Source: Bacteroidales bacterium UBA6397
GTDB taxonomy: Bacteria > Bacteroidota > Bacteroidia > Bacteroidales > UBA932
DNA: 64,000 bases
Direction: 5' to 3'
Assembly: GCA_002439875.1 (NCBI GenBank)
Contig: DJQB01000038.1
Coordinates: forward strand, 1-64,000
This document shows, in pieces, positions 1 to 8,445 of the stretch. Made by a program: the position numbers and the translations under genes. Within the stretch, counting starts at the first letter, position 1; each line of letters opens with the position of its first letter. The notes under the pieces were generated by a model. That model was given only the letters and a program-made list of their open reading frames with translations. It was not told where the DNA came from and did not search any database.

Positions 1-79
1 GCAGAAGTGTCAAAGATGAGAATTTATCAACATTCCCCAACATATTCAACCCATAAGTCAAGAATCCCCGCAAACTCAT

Positions 80-351
80 TAAATTTGCATCTCTAAAGCA
101 AAGCGATGGCGAAGGCAGACCTCACACAAGGCAGCATCACATGGCAGCATCAGCAGATTCTCGCTGCCGTTGTGATCCGAAGAAAGTCTCTTTTGAATAT
201 ATCAGGCCAAGACCCGGATTCAGCTGTCCTATCTGGCATCCGTCAAGTTCCCGGGCACCCTTTTCCCGATGGGCTTGGCCTCTCACGCCGGCTCGTCCCT
301 TTCCGTCGGAATCTGCATTATGGTCCACATTGTGATGCACAGGAAAGGTAA
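80..351 (+). ncRNA. Possible structured RNA gene, unidentified
   Basis: The first 448 bases hold no convincing protein gene. A Bacteroidota-type -7 box (TAAATTTG, 80-87) would start transcription near 94, although no -33 TTG stands at the right distance. Downstream are two strong hairpins. One is 136-176, where ATCACA 136-141 pairs with 171-176 and GGCAGC 143-148 with 163-168. The other is 204-281, where AGGCCAAG 204-211 pairs with 274-281 and CCC 213-215 with 271-273, leaving one bulged base. I could not match it to RNase P RNA, tmRNA, SRP RNA or a riboswitch consensus. Short ORFs on both strands look random. It could also be a 5' leader of the MATE gene or a decayed repeat. Confidence 0.25.
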
Positions 352-417
352 GTTATAATCATCACGTTTTCCGGAATTGAACAAACGTCATAATTCTCTA
401 TCTAAAGATATTATGCC

Positions 418-425
418 TATCTTTG
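418..425 (+). promoter_or_regulatory. Possible -7 promoter box for the MATE gene
   Basis: TATCTTTG at 418-425 fits the Bacteroidota -7 consensus TAnnTTTG and lies 23 bases before the start codon. No TTG sits at the expected -33 spacing, so this is a weak call. Confidence 0.3.
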
Positions 426-448
426 CTGGCCAAAATCAGAACTGAATC

Positions 449-1798
449 ATGAAACGAGACTCGATAGATTTCGGTTCCGACAGCATTCCGGGACTCTTCA
501 GTAAAATATTCATTCCTACCTTGATAGGGATGGCATGCATGGCCGTGATGACGACCATCGACGGGGTGTTCGTCGGGCACGGGGTTGGGAGTGACGCTCT
601 TGCCGCGGTCAACATATTCGCTCCTTTCTGGATGATTATGACAGGGTTGGGGTTGTTGTTCGGCATCGGATGCTCGGTAATTTCCTCCGTCCACCTTTCG
701 CAAAACAACGAGAAAGCCGCGCGCATCAACATGACTCAGACACTGATTTTCGGTGTGCTGGTCACGGTGACGCTGACGGTTCTGGTCCAAAGCTTCAGCA
801 CCCAAAGCGCTTGCCTTCTCGGCTCCTCAGACAGGCTGCTTCCGTATGTCCTTGACTACCAGAAATGGCTGGCCTACGCATTCTGCGCGCTGTTCCTCCA
901 GTCTGTCGGCCTTCTGATCATCCGGCTGGACGGCTCACCTAAGTACGCCTCGGCGGCCGCCGCGGTTCCGTCCATCGTCAACGTCGTGCTGGACTACGTG
1001 TTCCTTTTTGTCCTTGACAAAGGGCTTGAGGGAGTAGCCATAGCCACGTCAATCGGATGCTGGACCGGAGGACTTATGGTCCTGTTCTACATTATATTCC
1101 TGTCCAAGACAATGAGGCCCTACCATTTGAAGATGTCTTGGAAAAGTCTCTGTCTTTCCCTGCGCAACCTGTGGTACCAATTCCGTCTCGGACTGTCAGC
1201 CTTTCTTGGAGAAATCAGCATCTCAATGCTGATGTTCGTGGGCAACTATGTGTTCATGAGGTATTTAGGGGAGGACGGAGTGGCGGCGTTCTCAATTGCC
1301 TGCTACATCATGCCCTTCATATTCATGACAGGAAACGCGATTTCACAGTCCGCGCAGCCTATCATCAGTTTCAACCACGGAGCCGGCAACCGTGGCCGTG
1401 TGATCGAAGCCCGTAAGGTGTCGCTGCTCACTGCCTTGGGACTAGGAATCGTGGTCTCGCTTGCCCTTGCCTTGGGAATCAGCCACGTGGCGGAGCTGTT
1501 CCTCAGCAAGGACGCTCCGGCATATTCAATAGCGGCTCACGGTGTGCCACTTATGGCGATCGGCTTCACCCTGTCGATAGTGAACGTCGCTGCCATCGGT
1601 TATTACCAGAGTGTGGAACGGGCGTTTCCCGCGACCATGTTTTCGCTTTCCAGAGGAGTCATATTCCTTGTTCCTTGCTTCCTATTGATACCTCATTTCG
1701 CAGGAGTGAATGGTATATGGCTCGCACTGCCTGCGACCGAGGCTCTGACTTTCTTGTCAATCGCAGTTTTCCGCATTATGTCAAAACGAAGAAAGTGA
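449..1798 (+). CDS. MATE family multidrug/cation efflux transporter
   Basis: Integral inner-membrane protein of 449 residues, the usual MATE length, with about twelve hydrophobic segments in two related halves. The N-terminal half carries the typical MATE start, in which a short polar N-terminus is followed by a first helix reading IFIPTLIGMACMAVMTTIDG and then GVFVGHGVGSDALAAVN. Family members exchange Na+ or H+ for cationic drugs or metabolites. The substrate cannot be read from sequence. The gene stands alone: nothing co-directional precedes it, and carAB downstream has its own promoter. The ATG at 449 is the first start in frame and fits the membrane topology. Confidence 0.85.
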   Translation: MKRDSIDFGSDSIPGLFSKIFIPTLIGMACMAVMTTIDGVFVGHGVGSDALAAVNIFAPFWMIMTGLGLLFGIGCSVISSVHLSQNNEKAARINMTQTLIFGVLVTVTLTVLVQSFSTQSACLLGSSDRLLPYVLDYQKWLAYAFCALFLQSVGLLIIRLDGSPKYASAAAAVPSIVNVVLDYVFLFVLDKGLEGVAIATSIGCWTGGLMVLFYIIFLSKTMRPYHLKMSWKSLCLSLRNLWYQFRLGLSAFLGEISISMLMFVGNYVFMRYLGEDGVAAFSIACYIMPFIFMTGNAISQSAQPIISFNHGAGNRGRVIEARKVSLLTALGLGIVVSLALALGISHVAELFLSKDAPAYSIAAHGVPLMAIGFTLSIVNVAAIGYYQSVERAFPATMFSLSRGVIFLVPCFLLIPHFAGVNGIWLALPATEALTFLSIAVFRIMSKRRK

Positions 1799-1817
1799 AT
1801 TTATATTCATCGAATAT

Positions 1818-1851
1818 TTTGCCGCTTATTTCCTTTTTTTGCTTAAATTTG
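1818..1851 (+). promoter_or_regulatory. carAB promoter
   Basis: TTTG at 1818-1821, 22 bases, then TAAATTTG at 1844-1851 match the Bacteroidota -33/-7 elements. Transcription would begin near 1858, giving a leader of about 170 nt before carA. Confidence 0.65.
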
Positions 1852-1871
1852 CAAAGAAACGAACTTCCATA

Positions 1872-2015
1872 ATGCATGATGTGGCTTTAATACCTTTGAG
1901 CGTCAGTGCGTCCAAGGATGCACAGTGGGAATGTTCTTTCATTGACTTTCATCGACCATTTCATCACTGTTTGAGATGGTCGTTTTTTTATGATAGATGT
2001 TTGAATAAAAGTTAG
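1872..2015 (+). CDS. Possible leader peptide of carAB attenuator (pyrL-like)
   Basis: A 47-codon ORF starts 14 nt after the predicted transcription start and ends 13 nt before carA. It reads straight through a hairpin with a T-tract (1953-1989), so a ribosome translating it would cover the terminator. This matches the logic of the E. coli pyrBI leader (44 codons), where UTP shortage stalls polymerase at U-rich sites, lets the ribosome catch up and prevents termination. Here T-rich stretches lie at 1934-1950, just before the terminator. The peptide itself (starting MHDVALIPLSVSASKDAQWE) resembles nothing known to me. The ORF is seen directly; its translation and regulatory role are inferred. 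Confidence 0.4.
   Translation: MHDVALIPLSVSASKDAQWECSFIDFHRPFHHCLRWSFFYDRCLNKS
1906..1923 (+). promoter_or_regulatory. Leader hairpin (possible pause hairpin)
   Basis: GTGCGTCC (1906-1913) pairs with GGATGCAC (1916-1923), with one G:T wobble, inside the carAB leader. ACAGTG at 1922-1927 is also complementary to CACTGT at 1965-1970 in the terminator loop, which offers a mutually exclusive fold. Confidence 0.35.
1953..1989 (+). terminator. Intrinsic terminator/attenuator in carAB leader
   Basis: CGACCATTTCA (1953-1963) pairs with TGAGATGGTCG (1972-1982), giving 11 bp with one wobble and an 8-nt loop. Seven T follow at 1983-1989. It lies between the carAB promoter and carA, so it should attenuate carAB. 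Termination of the upstream MATE transcript is also possible. Confidence 0.7.
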
Positions 2016-2028
2016 TAAGGTATATATC

Positions 2029-3105
2029 ATGAACTCAAGAAAAGGCGCGACACTTAAGTTGGAGAACGGAGCGGAATTCCGCGGATTCTCTTTCGGCTAC
2101 GACGGACCGTGCGATGGAGAGGTTGTCTTCTCGACCGCGATGGTGGGATATCCCGAGAGCCTCACGGATCCATCCTACTCCGGGCAGATCCTTTGTGTTA
2201 CTTATCCTTTGATAGGTAATTACGGCGTTCCACAGGAAGGAGCGGATAAAATGGGAATCTCAAAGAACTTCGAATCCGAAAAAATCTGGGTAAGGGGAGT
2301 CGTCATCAGTGACTACTCTTTCGACTACAGCCACTGGGACGCGGTCAAGAGCCTTGACGAATGGTTGAAAGAGCAGAAGACACCGGGAATATTCGGAATC
2401 GACACCCGCGCCGTGACCCAGCTTCTGCGCGAGAAAGGTTCCATGCTCGGAATGATCGTTCCTGACGGAGTCGAGAAGGATTTCCCGGTCGATGACCCGA
2501 ACCTTGCCAACCAGATCGCGATCGTCAGCTGCAAGGATGTCATTGAATATGGCAGCGGCTCCAAGACCGTCGTGATGGTCGATTGCGGGGTCAAGCACAA
2601 CATCCTCAGATGCTTTATGGAAAGGGGAGTGAAGGTCGTCAGAGTGCCATGGGACTACGATTTCAACACATTGGACTACGATGGTCTCTTCATCTCGAAC
2701 GGCCCCGGGAACCCACAGTTTTGCAATGTCACGGTAGCCAACCTTCGCAAGGCAATGGATGGTGACAAGCCTATTTTCGGAATATGCATGGGCAACCAGC
2801 TGCTTGCGAGAGCCGGCGGAGCCAACACATATAAGCTGAAGTACGGCCACCGCAGCCACAACCAGCCTGTCCGCATGGTCGGAACGAACCGTTGCTTCAT
2901 CACGTCCCAGAACCACGGATACGCTGTGGATGACAAGACGCTCGGAGCCGACTGGGAACCATGGTTCGTGAACATGAACGATGGCACCAACGAGGGCATC
3001 CGCCACAAATCCAAGCCGTTCTGCTCGGTACAGTTCCACCCGGAAGCCTCCAGCGGCCCGACCGACACTAATTTTCTGTTCGACGAGTTCATCAGCAAGC
3101 TGTAA
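2029..3105 (+). CDS. carA: Carbamoyl-phosphate synthase small subunit (glutaminase)
   Basis: Hydrolyses glutamine and passes ammonia to CarB for carbamoyl phosphate, the first step of pyrimidine and arginine synthesis. The 358-residue protein has the CPSase small-chain N-terminal domain (residues 5-140) followed by a class I glutamine amidotransferase domain. The triad is visible: Cys253 in GICMGNQ, and His337 and Glu339 in FHPEAS. The family usually has GHQ after the nucleophile motif; here the His is Asn, which I regard as natural variation. carB follows after 12 bases, so the two are co-transcribed under the leader attenuator at 1872-1989. Confidence 0.95.
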   Translation: MNSRKGATLKLENGAEFRGFSFGYDGPCDGEVVFSTAMVGYPESLTDPSYSGQILCVTYPLIGNYGVPQEGADKMGISKNFESEKIWVRGVVISDYSFDYSHWDAVKSLDEWLKEQKTPGIFGIDTRAVTQLLREKGSMLGMIVPDGVEKDFPVDDPNLANQIAIVSCKDVIEYGSGSKTVVMVDCGVKHNILRCFMERGVKVVRVPWDYDFNTLDYDGLFISNGPGNPQFCNVTVANLRKAMDGDKPIFGICMGNQLLARAGGANTYKLKYGHRSHNQPVRMVGTNRCFITSQNHGYAVDDKTLGADWEPWFVNMNDGTNEGIRHKSKPFCSVQFHPEASSGPTDTNFLFDEFISKL

Positions 3106-3117
3106 TCAGAAGAAGTC

Positions 3118-6100
3118 ATGAAAAACACCAACATAAAGAAAGTCCTGATCCTTGGATCGGGCGCGCTCAAGATCGGCCAGGCCGGAGAGTTTGACTATTC
3201 CGGCTCACAGGCTCTCAAGGCCCTCCGCGAGGAAGGCATCGAGACAGTCCTCATCAACCCGAACATCGCCACCGTGCAGACCTCGGAGGGAGTGGCCGAC
3301 AAGATTTACTTCTTGCCTGTCACCCCGTTCTTCGTGGAGAAAGTCATCGCCAAGGAGCAACCTCAGGGCATCCTCCTCTCGTTCGGAGGCCAGACCGCCC
3401 TTAACTGCGGTGTGGAATTGTACGAGAACGGTATTCTGGACAAGTACAACGTACAGGTGCTTGGCACCCCGGTCCAGGCGATCATGGACACGGAGGACCG
3501 TGACCTTTTCATCAAGAAACTCGACGAGATCGGGGTCAAGACCATCAAATCCCACCCGGCGTCCAACATCGATGAGGCCCGCAAGGCCGCTCACGAACTC
3601 GGTTTCCCGCTTATCGTCCGCGCTGCCTACGCACTCGGCGGACTCGGTTCCGGATTCTGCGACAACAACGGGCAGCTTGATGAACTCTGCGAAAAAGCAT
3701 TCTCATTCTCTCCGCAGGTTCTTGTGGAAAAATCACTTAAAGGATGGAAGGAGATTGAATATGAAGTTGTGCGCGACCGTTACGACAATTGCATCACGGT
3801 CTGTAACATGGAGAACTTCGACCCGCTCGGAATTCACACCGGAGAGAGCATCGTGGTGGCACCGTCCCAGACCCTGTCCAACAATGATTATTATTTCCTG
3901 CGTGAACTTTCCATCAGGATTGTCCGCCACATTGGCATAGTGGGCGAGTGCAACGTCCAGTACGCCTACGACCCGGATGCCATGGACTACCGCGTCATCG
4001 AGGTCAACGCCCGTCTGAGCCGTTCCTCCGCCCTGGCCTCCAAGGCCACAGGCTATCCGCTTGCGTTCGTGGCCGCCAAACTCGGACTTGGCTACGGCCT
4101 TTTCGACCTGAAGAATTCAGTCACCAAGACTACCCCCGCGTTCTTCGAGCCTGCCCTTGACTACATCGTCTGCAAGATTCCTCGCTGGGACCTCAGCAAG
4201 TTCCACGGAGTCTCCAGAAAGATTGGATCATCGATGAAGTCTGTCGGCGAGGTTATGGCGATTGGCCGCAGTTTCGAGGAAGCCATCCAGAAAGGACTCC
4301 GCATGATTGGTCAAGGAGCACACGGATTCGTGGGCAACAAGGAATTCCAAGTCGCAGATGTGGACGAAGCCCTCCGCGAGCCTACTGACAAACGAATCTT
4401 CGTGATTTCCAAGGCGATGCGCGCCGGCTACACGGTAGATCAGATCCACGACCTCACGAAGATCGACAAATGGTTCCTGAACAAGCTGGAGAACATCGTC
4501 AAGACCTACGAGGACATGAACTCGTACGACAAGATCGAGGATATGCCTACCGAACTCCTTCGTCTTGCAAAGCAGGAAGGCTTCTCGGATTTCCAGATCC
4601 AGAGAGCTGTATGGAAAGACAGCGGAGTTGTCACGAACAACATGGACAAGGTCCGTGAATATAGAAAGTCCCTCGGCATCGTGCCAGTCGTCAAGCAGAT
4701 AGACACCCTCGCCGCCGAGTTCCCTGCCCAGACGAACTACCTCTACCTGACCTACAACGGCACCAAGAGCGACATTGAATATGAGAACGACGGCAAGTCC
4801 GTGATAGTTCTCGGATCCGGTGCCTATAGGATCGGATCTTCGGTAGAGTTCGACTGGTGTTCCGTAACATGTCTCCAGACCATCCGAAAACAAGGATACA
4901 GGGGAGTGCTGATCAATTACAACCCGGAGACAGTCTCCACCGACTACGACATGTGTGACAGGCTTTACTTCGATGAGCTTACATTCGAGAGAGTTATGGA
5001 CATCATCGATCTTGAGAAGCCGCATGGAGTGGTAGTCTCTGTAGGAGGGCAAATCCCGAACAATCTGGCACTCAAGCTCTACAAACATAACGTTCCGATA
5101 CTCGGTACTTCAGCCGAGGACATCGACAAGGCTGAGGATCGCCACAAGTTCTCCAGCATCGTTGACAGCCTCGGTGTCGACCAGCCGGAATGGAGCGAGC
5201 TCACGACCGTTGACGAGGTTGACAACTTCATAAAGAAGGTTGGTTTTCCGGTTCTTGTCAGGCCGTCCTACGTGCTCTCCGGAGCCGCTATGAACGTCTG
5301 CCACGATGAGGAGAAACTTCGTCATTTCCTCAGTCTCGCCGCGGAAGTCTCTCAGGAGCACCCTGTTGTAATAAGCAAATTCTACATGCGAAGCAAGGAG
5401 ATCGAGTTCGATGCTGTGGCTGACAACGGAGAAATACTCGCATACGCGATCTCGGAGCACATTGAATATGCCGGTGTCCATTCCGGTGACGCCACTATCC
5501 AGTTCCCTCCGCAGAAACTTTATGTCGAGACTGTGCGCAGGATCAAGAAGATAGCCCGTGCGATTGCCGGAGCGTTAAGCATCTCAGGCCCTTTCAACAT
5601 CCAGTTCCTTGCCAAGGAGAACGCCATCAAAGTCATCGAGTGTAATCTGAGAGCTTCCAGAAGTTTCCCGTTCGTGTCCAAGGTGCTTAAGATTGATTTC
5701 ATCGAGCTTGCGACCAAGGTCATGCTCGGCCTTCATCCAGCGGCTCCGCAGAAGAGTGCTTTTGACCTGGACTATGTCGGCGTGAAGTCCTCGCAGTTCT
5801 CGTTCGCAAGGCTTGAGGAAGCCGACCCTATGCTGGGTGTTGACATGTCTTCGACCGGAGAGGTCGGCTGTCTGGGTGATGACCTTAACGAGGCACTCCT
5901 GAAGTCAGTGCTTTCTGTAGGGCAGAGGATCCCTGAGAAAAGAATTCTCCTTTCAACAGGAGATCCGCTTCAGAAGGCGGATATGCTGAACGCTTGCCGG
6001 CTTCTTGTCGACAAGGGGTACGAGCTTTATGCGACGGGAGGCACCTACAAGTACCTTGTCGAGAACAGTGTTCCCGCCACCAAGGTGCTGTGGCCGAGCG

Positions 6101-6357
6101 AATGTGACAATCCCAACTTCAAGGGCAGGTTCAAGCCAGCGCTGGATATGATTCAGAACAAAGAAGTTGACATGGTGATTAATATTCCCAAGAACTTCTC
6201 GGAGCTGGAGCTGTCCAATGGCTACCAGATCAGGAGGGCCGCAATTGACTTCAACGTCACCCTATTCACGAACGCCCGTCTGGCGACCGCCTTCATCCGC
6301 GCGTTCTGCTCCACCAGCATAGACGACCTTCAAATCAAGTCATGGGATCAGTATTGA
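3118..6357 (+). CDS. carB: Carbamoyl-phosphate synthase large subunit
   Basis: Synthetase subunit of 1079 residues, full length (the E. coli protein has 1073). It is built from two homologous ATP-grasp halves, each opening with a nucleotide-binding loop: LILGSGALKIGQAGEFDYSG near residue 11 and IVLGSGAYRIGSSVEFDW near residue 563. An MGS-like allosteric domain forms the last 140 residues (from about RILLSTGD). It uses ammonia from CarA, bicarbonate and two ATP. It is co-transcribed with carA, and a hairpin at 6379-6408 closes the unit. Confidence 0.96.
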   Translation: MKNTNIKKVLILGSGALKIGQAGEFDYSGSQALKALREEGIETVLINPNIATVQTSEGVADKIYFLPVTPFFVEKVIAKEQPQGILLSFGGQTALNCGVELYENGILDKYNVQVLGTPVQAIMDTEDRDLFIKKLDEIGVKTIKSHPASNIDEARKAAHELGFPLIVRAAYALGGLGSGFCDNNGQLDELCEKAFSFSPQVLVEKSLKGWKEIEYEVVRDRYDNCITVCNMENFDPLGIHTGESIVVAPSQTLSNNDYYFLRELSIRIVRHIGIVGECNVQYAYDPDAMDYRVIEVNARLSRSSALASKATGYPLAFVAAKLGLGYGLFDLKNSVTKTTPAFFEPALDYIVCKIPRWDLSKFHGVSRKIGSSMKSVGEVMAIGRSFEEAIQKGLRMIGQGAHGFVGNKEFQVADVDEALREPTDKRIFVISKAMRAGYTVDQIHDLTKIDKWFLNKLENIVKTYEDMNSYDKIEDMPTELLRLAKQEGFSDFQIQRAVWKDSGVVTNNMDKVREYRKSLGIVPVVKQIDTLAAEFPAQTNYLYLTYNGTKSDIEYENDGKSVIVLGSGAYRIGSSVEFDWCSVTCLQTIRKQGYRGVLINYNPETVSTDYDMCDRLYFDELTFERVMDIIDLEKPHGVVVSVGGQIPNNLALKLYKHNVPILGTSAEDIDKAEDRHKFSSIVDSLGVDQPEWSELTTVDEVDNFIKKVGFPVLVRPSYVLSGAAMNVCHDEEKLRHFLSLAAEVSQEHPVVISKFYMRSKEIEFDAVADNGEILAYAISEHIEYAGVHSGDATIQFPPQKLYVETVRRIKKIARAIAGALSISGPFNIQFLAKENAIKVIECNLRASRSFPFVSKVLKIDFIELATKVMLGLHPAAPQKSAFDLDYVGVKSSQFSFARLEEADPMLGVDMSSTGEVGCLGDDLNEALLKSVLSVGQRIPEKRILLSTGDPLQKADMLNACRLLVDKGYELYATGGTYKYLVENSVPATKVLWPSECDNPNFKGRFKPALDMIQNKEVDMVINIPKNFSELELSNGYQIRRAAIDFNVTLFTNARLATAFIRAFCSTSIDDLQIKSWDQY

Positions 6358-6378
6358 TCTCCAAATTAATACACAATT

Positions 6379-6408
6379 AAAGGCGACTGAAAATATTCAA
6401 TCGCCTTT
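6379..6408. terminator. Bidirectional terminator between carB and rho
   Basis: AAAGGCGA (6379-6386) and TCGCCTTT (6401-6408) form an 8-bp stem between two convergent genes. It has A-rich and T-rich flanks, so it could act on both strands. Confidence 0.5.
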
Positions 6409-6430
6409 GTTAGTATATTACTAAAATCAA

Positions 6431-8314
6431 TTAGAACGTGTCGTAGTACTTGGCGTCACGTGGAGTGACTTTGTTCATGTTCTCAAGGAGCATGTCGTTG
6501 GTCTTGTACTCATCCATCAGCTGAAGCATGAAGTTCATCGCCTCGGTAGGATTCATGTCGGCAAGGAGCTTGCGCAGGATCCAGATCCTGTTGGCCGCCT
6601 CACGACTGTAAAGAAGGTCGTCACGACGTGTGCTGGAAAGGACCACATTCACGGCCGGGAAAATGCGCCTGTTGGCAAGCGTTCTGTCAAGCTGAAGTTC
6701 CATATTGCCTGTTCCTTTAAACTCTTCGAAGATCACGTCATCCATCTTTGAGCCGGTATCGGTCAAGGCTGTGGCGAGGATTGTCAGCGAACCGCCACCC
6801 TCGATGTTACGGGCCGCGCCGAAAAAACGCTTGGGTTTTTGAAGGGCATTGGCATCCACACCACCGGTCAAAACCTTGCCTGAAGCAGGTTGTACTGTGT
6901 TGTAGGCGCGGGCCAGACGAGTGATGGAATCCAAAAGGATCACAACATCGTGACCACACTCCACAAGTCTGCGTGCTTTTTCAAGAACCATGTTCGCAAC
7001 CTTCACGTGCCTTTCCGCCGGCTCGTCGAAAGTCGATGCCACAACTTCAGCCTTCACGCTGCGGCTCATATCGGTGACCTCCTCTGGACGCTCGTCAATA
7101 AGCAGCACAATCTCATAAACCTCAGGATGGTTGTCCGCGATCGCATTGGCTATTGACTTAAGGAGCATTGTCTTTCCTGTCTTCGGCTGAGAGACGATCA
7201 GTCCTCGCTGTCCTTTTCCTATAGGGGTGAACATATCCACAATCCTGCATGACGGATCACTCTGATGTCCGTGGCCAAGAAGATTGAACTTCTCATTCGG
7301 GAACAAAGGAGTAAGGAAATCGAACGGAACCCTGTCACGTATATAGTCTGGGGTACGGCCGTTGATGTAATTAATCTTGACAAGCGGAAAATACTTGTCC
7401 CCCTCCTTCGGAGGGCGGATCTCGCCGGTGACGGTGTCGCCAGACTTCAGTGCGTTATTCTTTATCTGGCTCTGGCTGACATAGATGTCATCCGGAGAAT
7501 TAAGATAATTATAGTCAGAGGAACGGAGGAAGCCATAGCCGTCAGGCATGATTTCCAGCACGCCTGTCGCCTCAACAGTTCCGTCAAAATCGACCTCTGG
7601 TGCCTTAGGCCTTTGGTTAGTGTTCTGGTAATTTTGAGGTTTAGGCTGCTGGTTAGGATTCTGGACATTCTGCCCCTGAAACTTGTTCTTCTGTTTCCTG
7701 CGACTGATGTCCGCATGGGCAGCCGGGTCATCCTTCAGATCATCGAAAAGCGCATGAATGAACTCCTTGCCGTTGACCGGCTTTTCAGACTGCGCCTGTG
7801 GAATGTCTGACATCTGTACAGGCTCTCTCTCGGAAACGGTGGCATCCGCCTTGACCGCAACCTGAGTCTTCTCGGCGGCAGGTGTGGCGGTCTCAGCCTG
7901 TGACGTGACGGTGGCTGACTTAGGCTTGCGTCCCCTTTTCTTAGGTGCTGGTTTCGAATCCTGAACATTGGATGTCGTCAGTTCCGCCTTAGGCTCGGCT
8001 GCCTGATTATTCTGCGGGACAGCATTTACCTCCGGCTCTGCTTTGGATTTTTTATTGCCATTCTTCTCAGCAACCGGCTTAGAGACCGGAGACTTGGTCT
8101 GCTGTTCAGGAAGCGGATTCTTACGAGGCCTTCCACGCTTTGCCTTCGGCTTTTCTACCGGTTGGACAGACGCCGCGGCCGCCTGGGCATCCAATATAGC
8201 GAATGACAGATTCTCATCTGTGAATTTCTTGATGTTCTTGATCTGATGCTCTTGAGCGACTTTTTCAAGTTGCTCTCTGCTCATCTGAGTGAGTTCAAAT
8301 AAATTATAAGGCAT
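6431..8314 (-). CDS. rho: Transcription termination factor Rho with disordered insert
   Basis: Hexameric RNA helicase/translocase ending transcription. The protein has 627 residues against about 420 in E. coli. The order is a Rho N-terminal helical domain (1-45), a disordered stretch rich in K, P, Q, A, N and S (about 47-242), a cold-shock RNA-binding domain (about 246-320), and the RecA-like motor with P-loop QPKTGKT at 376-382. The insert holds two AT-hook-like cores (RGRP at 60-63, RGRK at 127-130). Large disordered inserts are known in Bacteroides Rho and have been linked to phase separation in B. thetaiotaomicron. The gene has its own promoter just downstream of lptD, with a leader of about 90 nt. 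Confidence 0.95.
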   Translation of the reverse strand: MPYNLFELTQMSREQLEKVAQEHQIKNIKKFTDENLSFAILDAQAAAASVQPVEKPKAKRGRPRKNPLPEQQTKSPVSKPVAEKNGNKKSKAEPEVNAVPQNNQAAEPKAELTTSNVQDSKPAPKKRGRKPKSATVTSQAETATPAAEKTQVAVKADATVSEREPVQMSDIPQAQSEKPVNGKEFIHALFDDLKDDPAAHADISRRKQKNKFQGQNVQNPNQQPKPQNYQNTNQRPKAPEVDFDGTVEATGVLEIMPDGYGFLRSSDYNYLNSPDDIYVSQSQIKNNALKSGDTVTGEIRPPKEGDKYFPLVKINYINGRTPDYIRDRVPFDFLTPLFPNEKFNLLGHGHQSDPSCRIVDMFTPIGKGQRGLIVSQPKTGKTMLLKSIANAIADNHPEVYEIVLLIDERPEEVTDMSRSVKAEVVASTFDEPAERHVKVANMVLEKARRLVECGHDVVILLDSITRLARAYNTVQPASGKVLTGGVDANALQKPKRFFGAARNIEGGGSLTILATALTDTGSKMDDVIFEEFKGTGNMELQLDRTLANRRIFPAVNVVLSSTRRDDLLYSREAANRIWILRKLLADMNPTEAMNFMLQLMDEYKTNDMLLENMNKVTPRDAKYYDTF

Positions 8315-8413
8315 AAACTTAAAATGACTCCGGAATTTTCACACCGGATATGTTTTTCAGAATATTATGTCAGATTATCAGCCTTTAGGCTTTCACTGAA
8401 AAATGTCAGCTCA

Positions 8414-8445
8414 CAAATATAAGATATTTATAATACATCTCCAAA
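8414..8445 (-). promoter_or_regulatory. rho promoter
   Basis: On the minus strand, TTTG (8445-8442), 20 bases, TATATTTG (8421-8414) is an excellent match to the Bacteroidota promoter. It abuts the lptD stop codon. The leader to the rho start is about 92 nt and contains a small AGCC-TTTA-GGCT hairpin. Confidence 0.65.

Noticed and set aside
106..351. 81-residue plus-strand ORF, and a 67-residue minus-strand ORF over the same bases
   Set aside because: Both translations look random, without family motifs or biased codon use, and the bases fold into strong hairpins.
2260..3039. 259-residue ORF antisense to carA
   Set aside because: A shadow of carA codon bias on the opposite strand; the sense frame is a full conserved enzyme.
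3152..3940. 262-residue Arg/Ser-rich ORF in another frame of carB
   Set aside because: Composition is what a shifted frame of a GC-rich third-position gene gives; carB is intact.
5110..5481. Antisense ORFs within carB
   Set aside because: Codon-bias shadows with no independent evidence.
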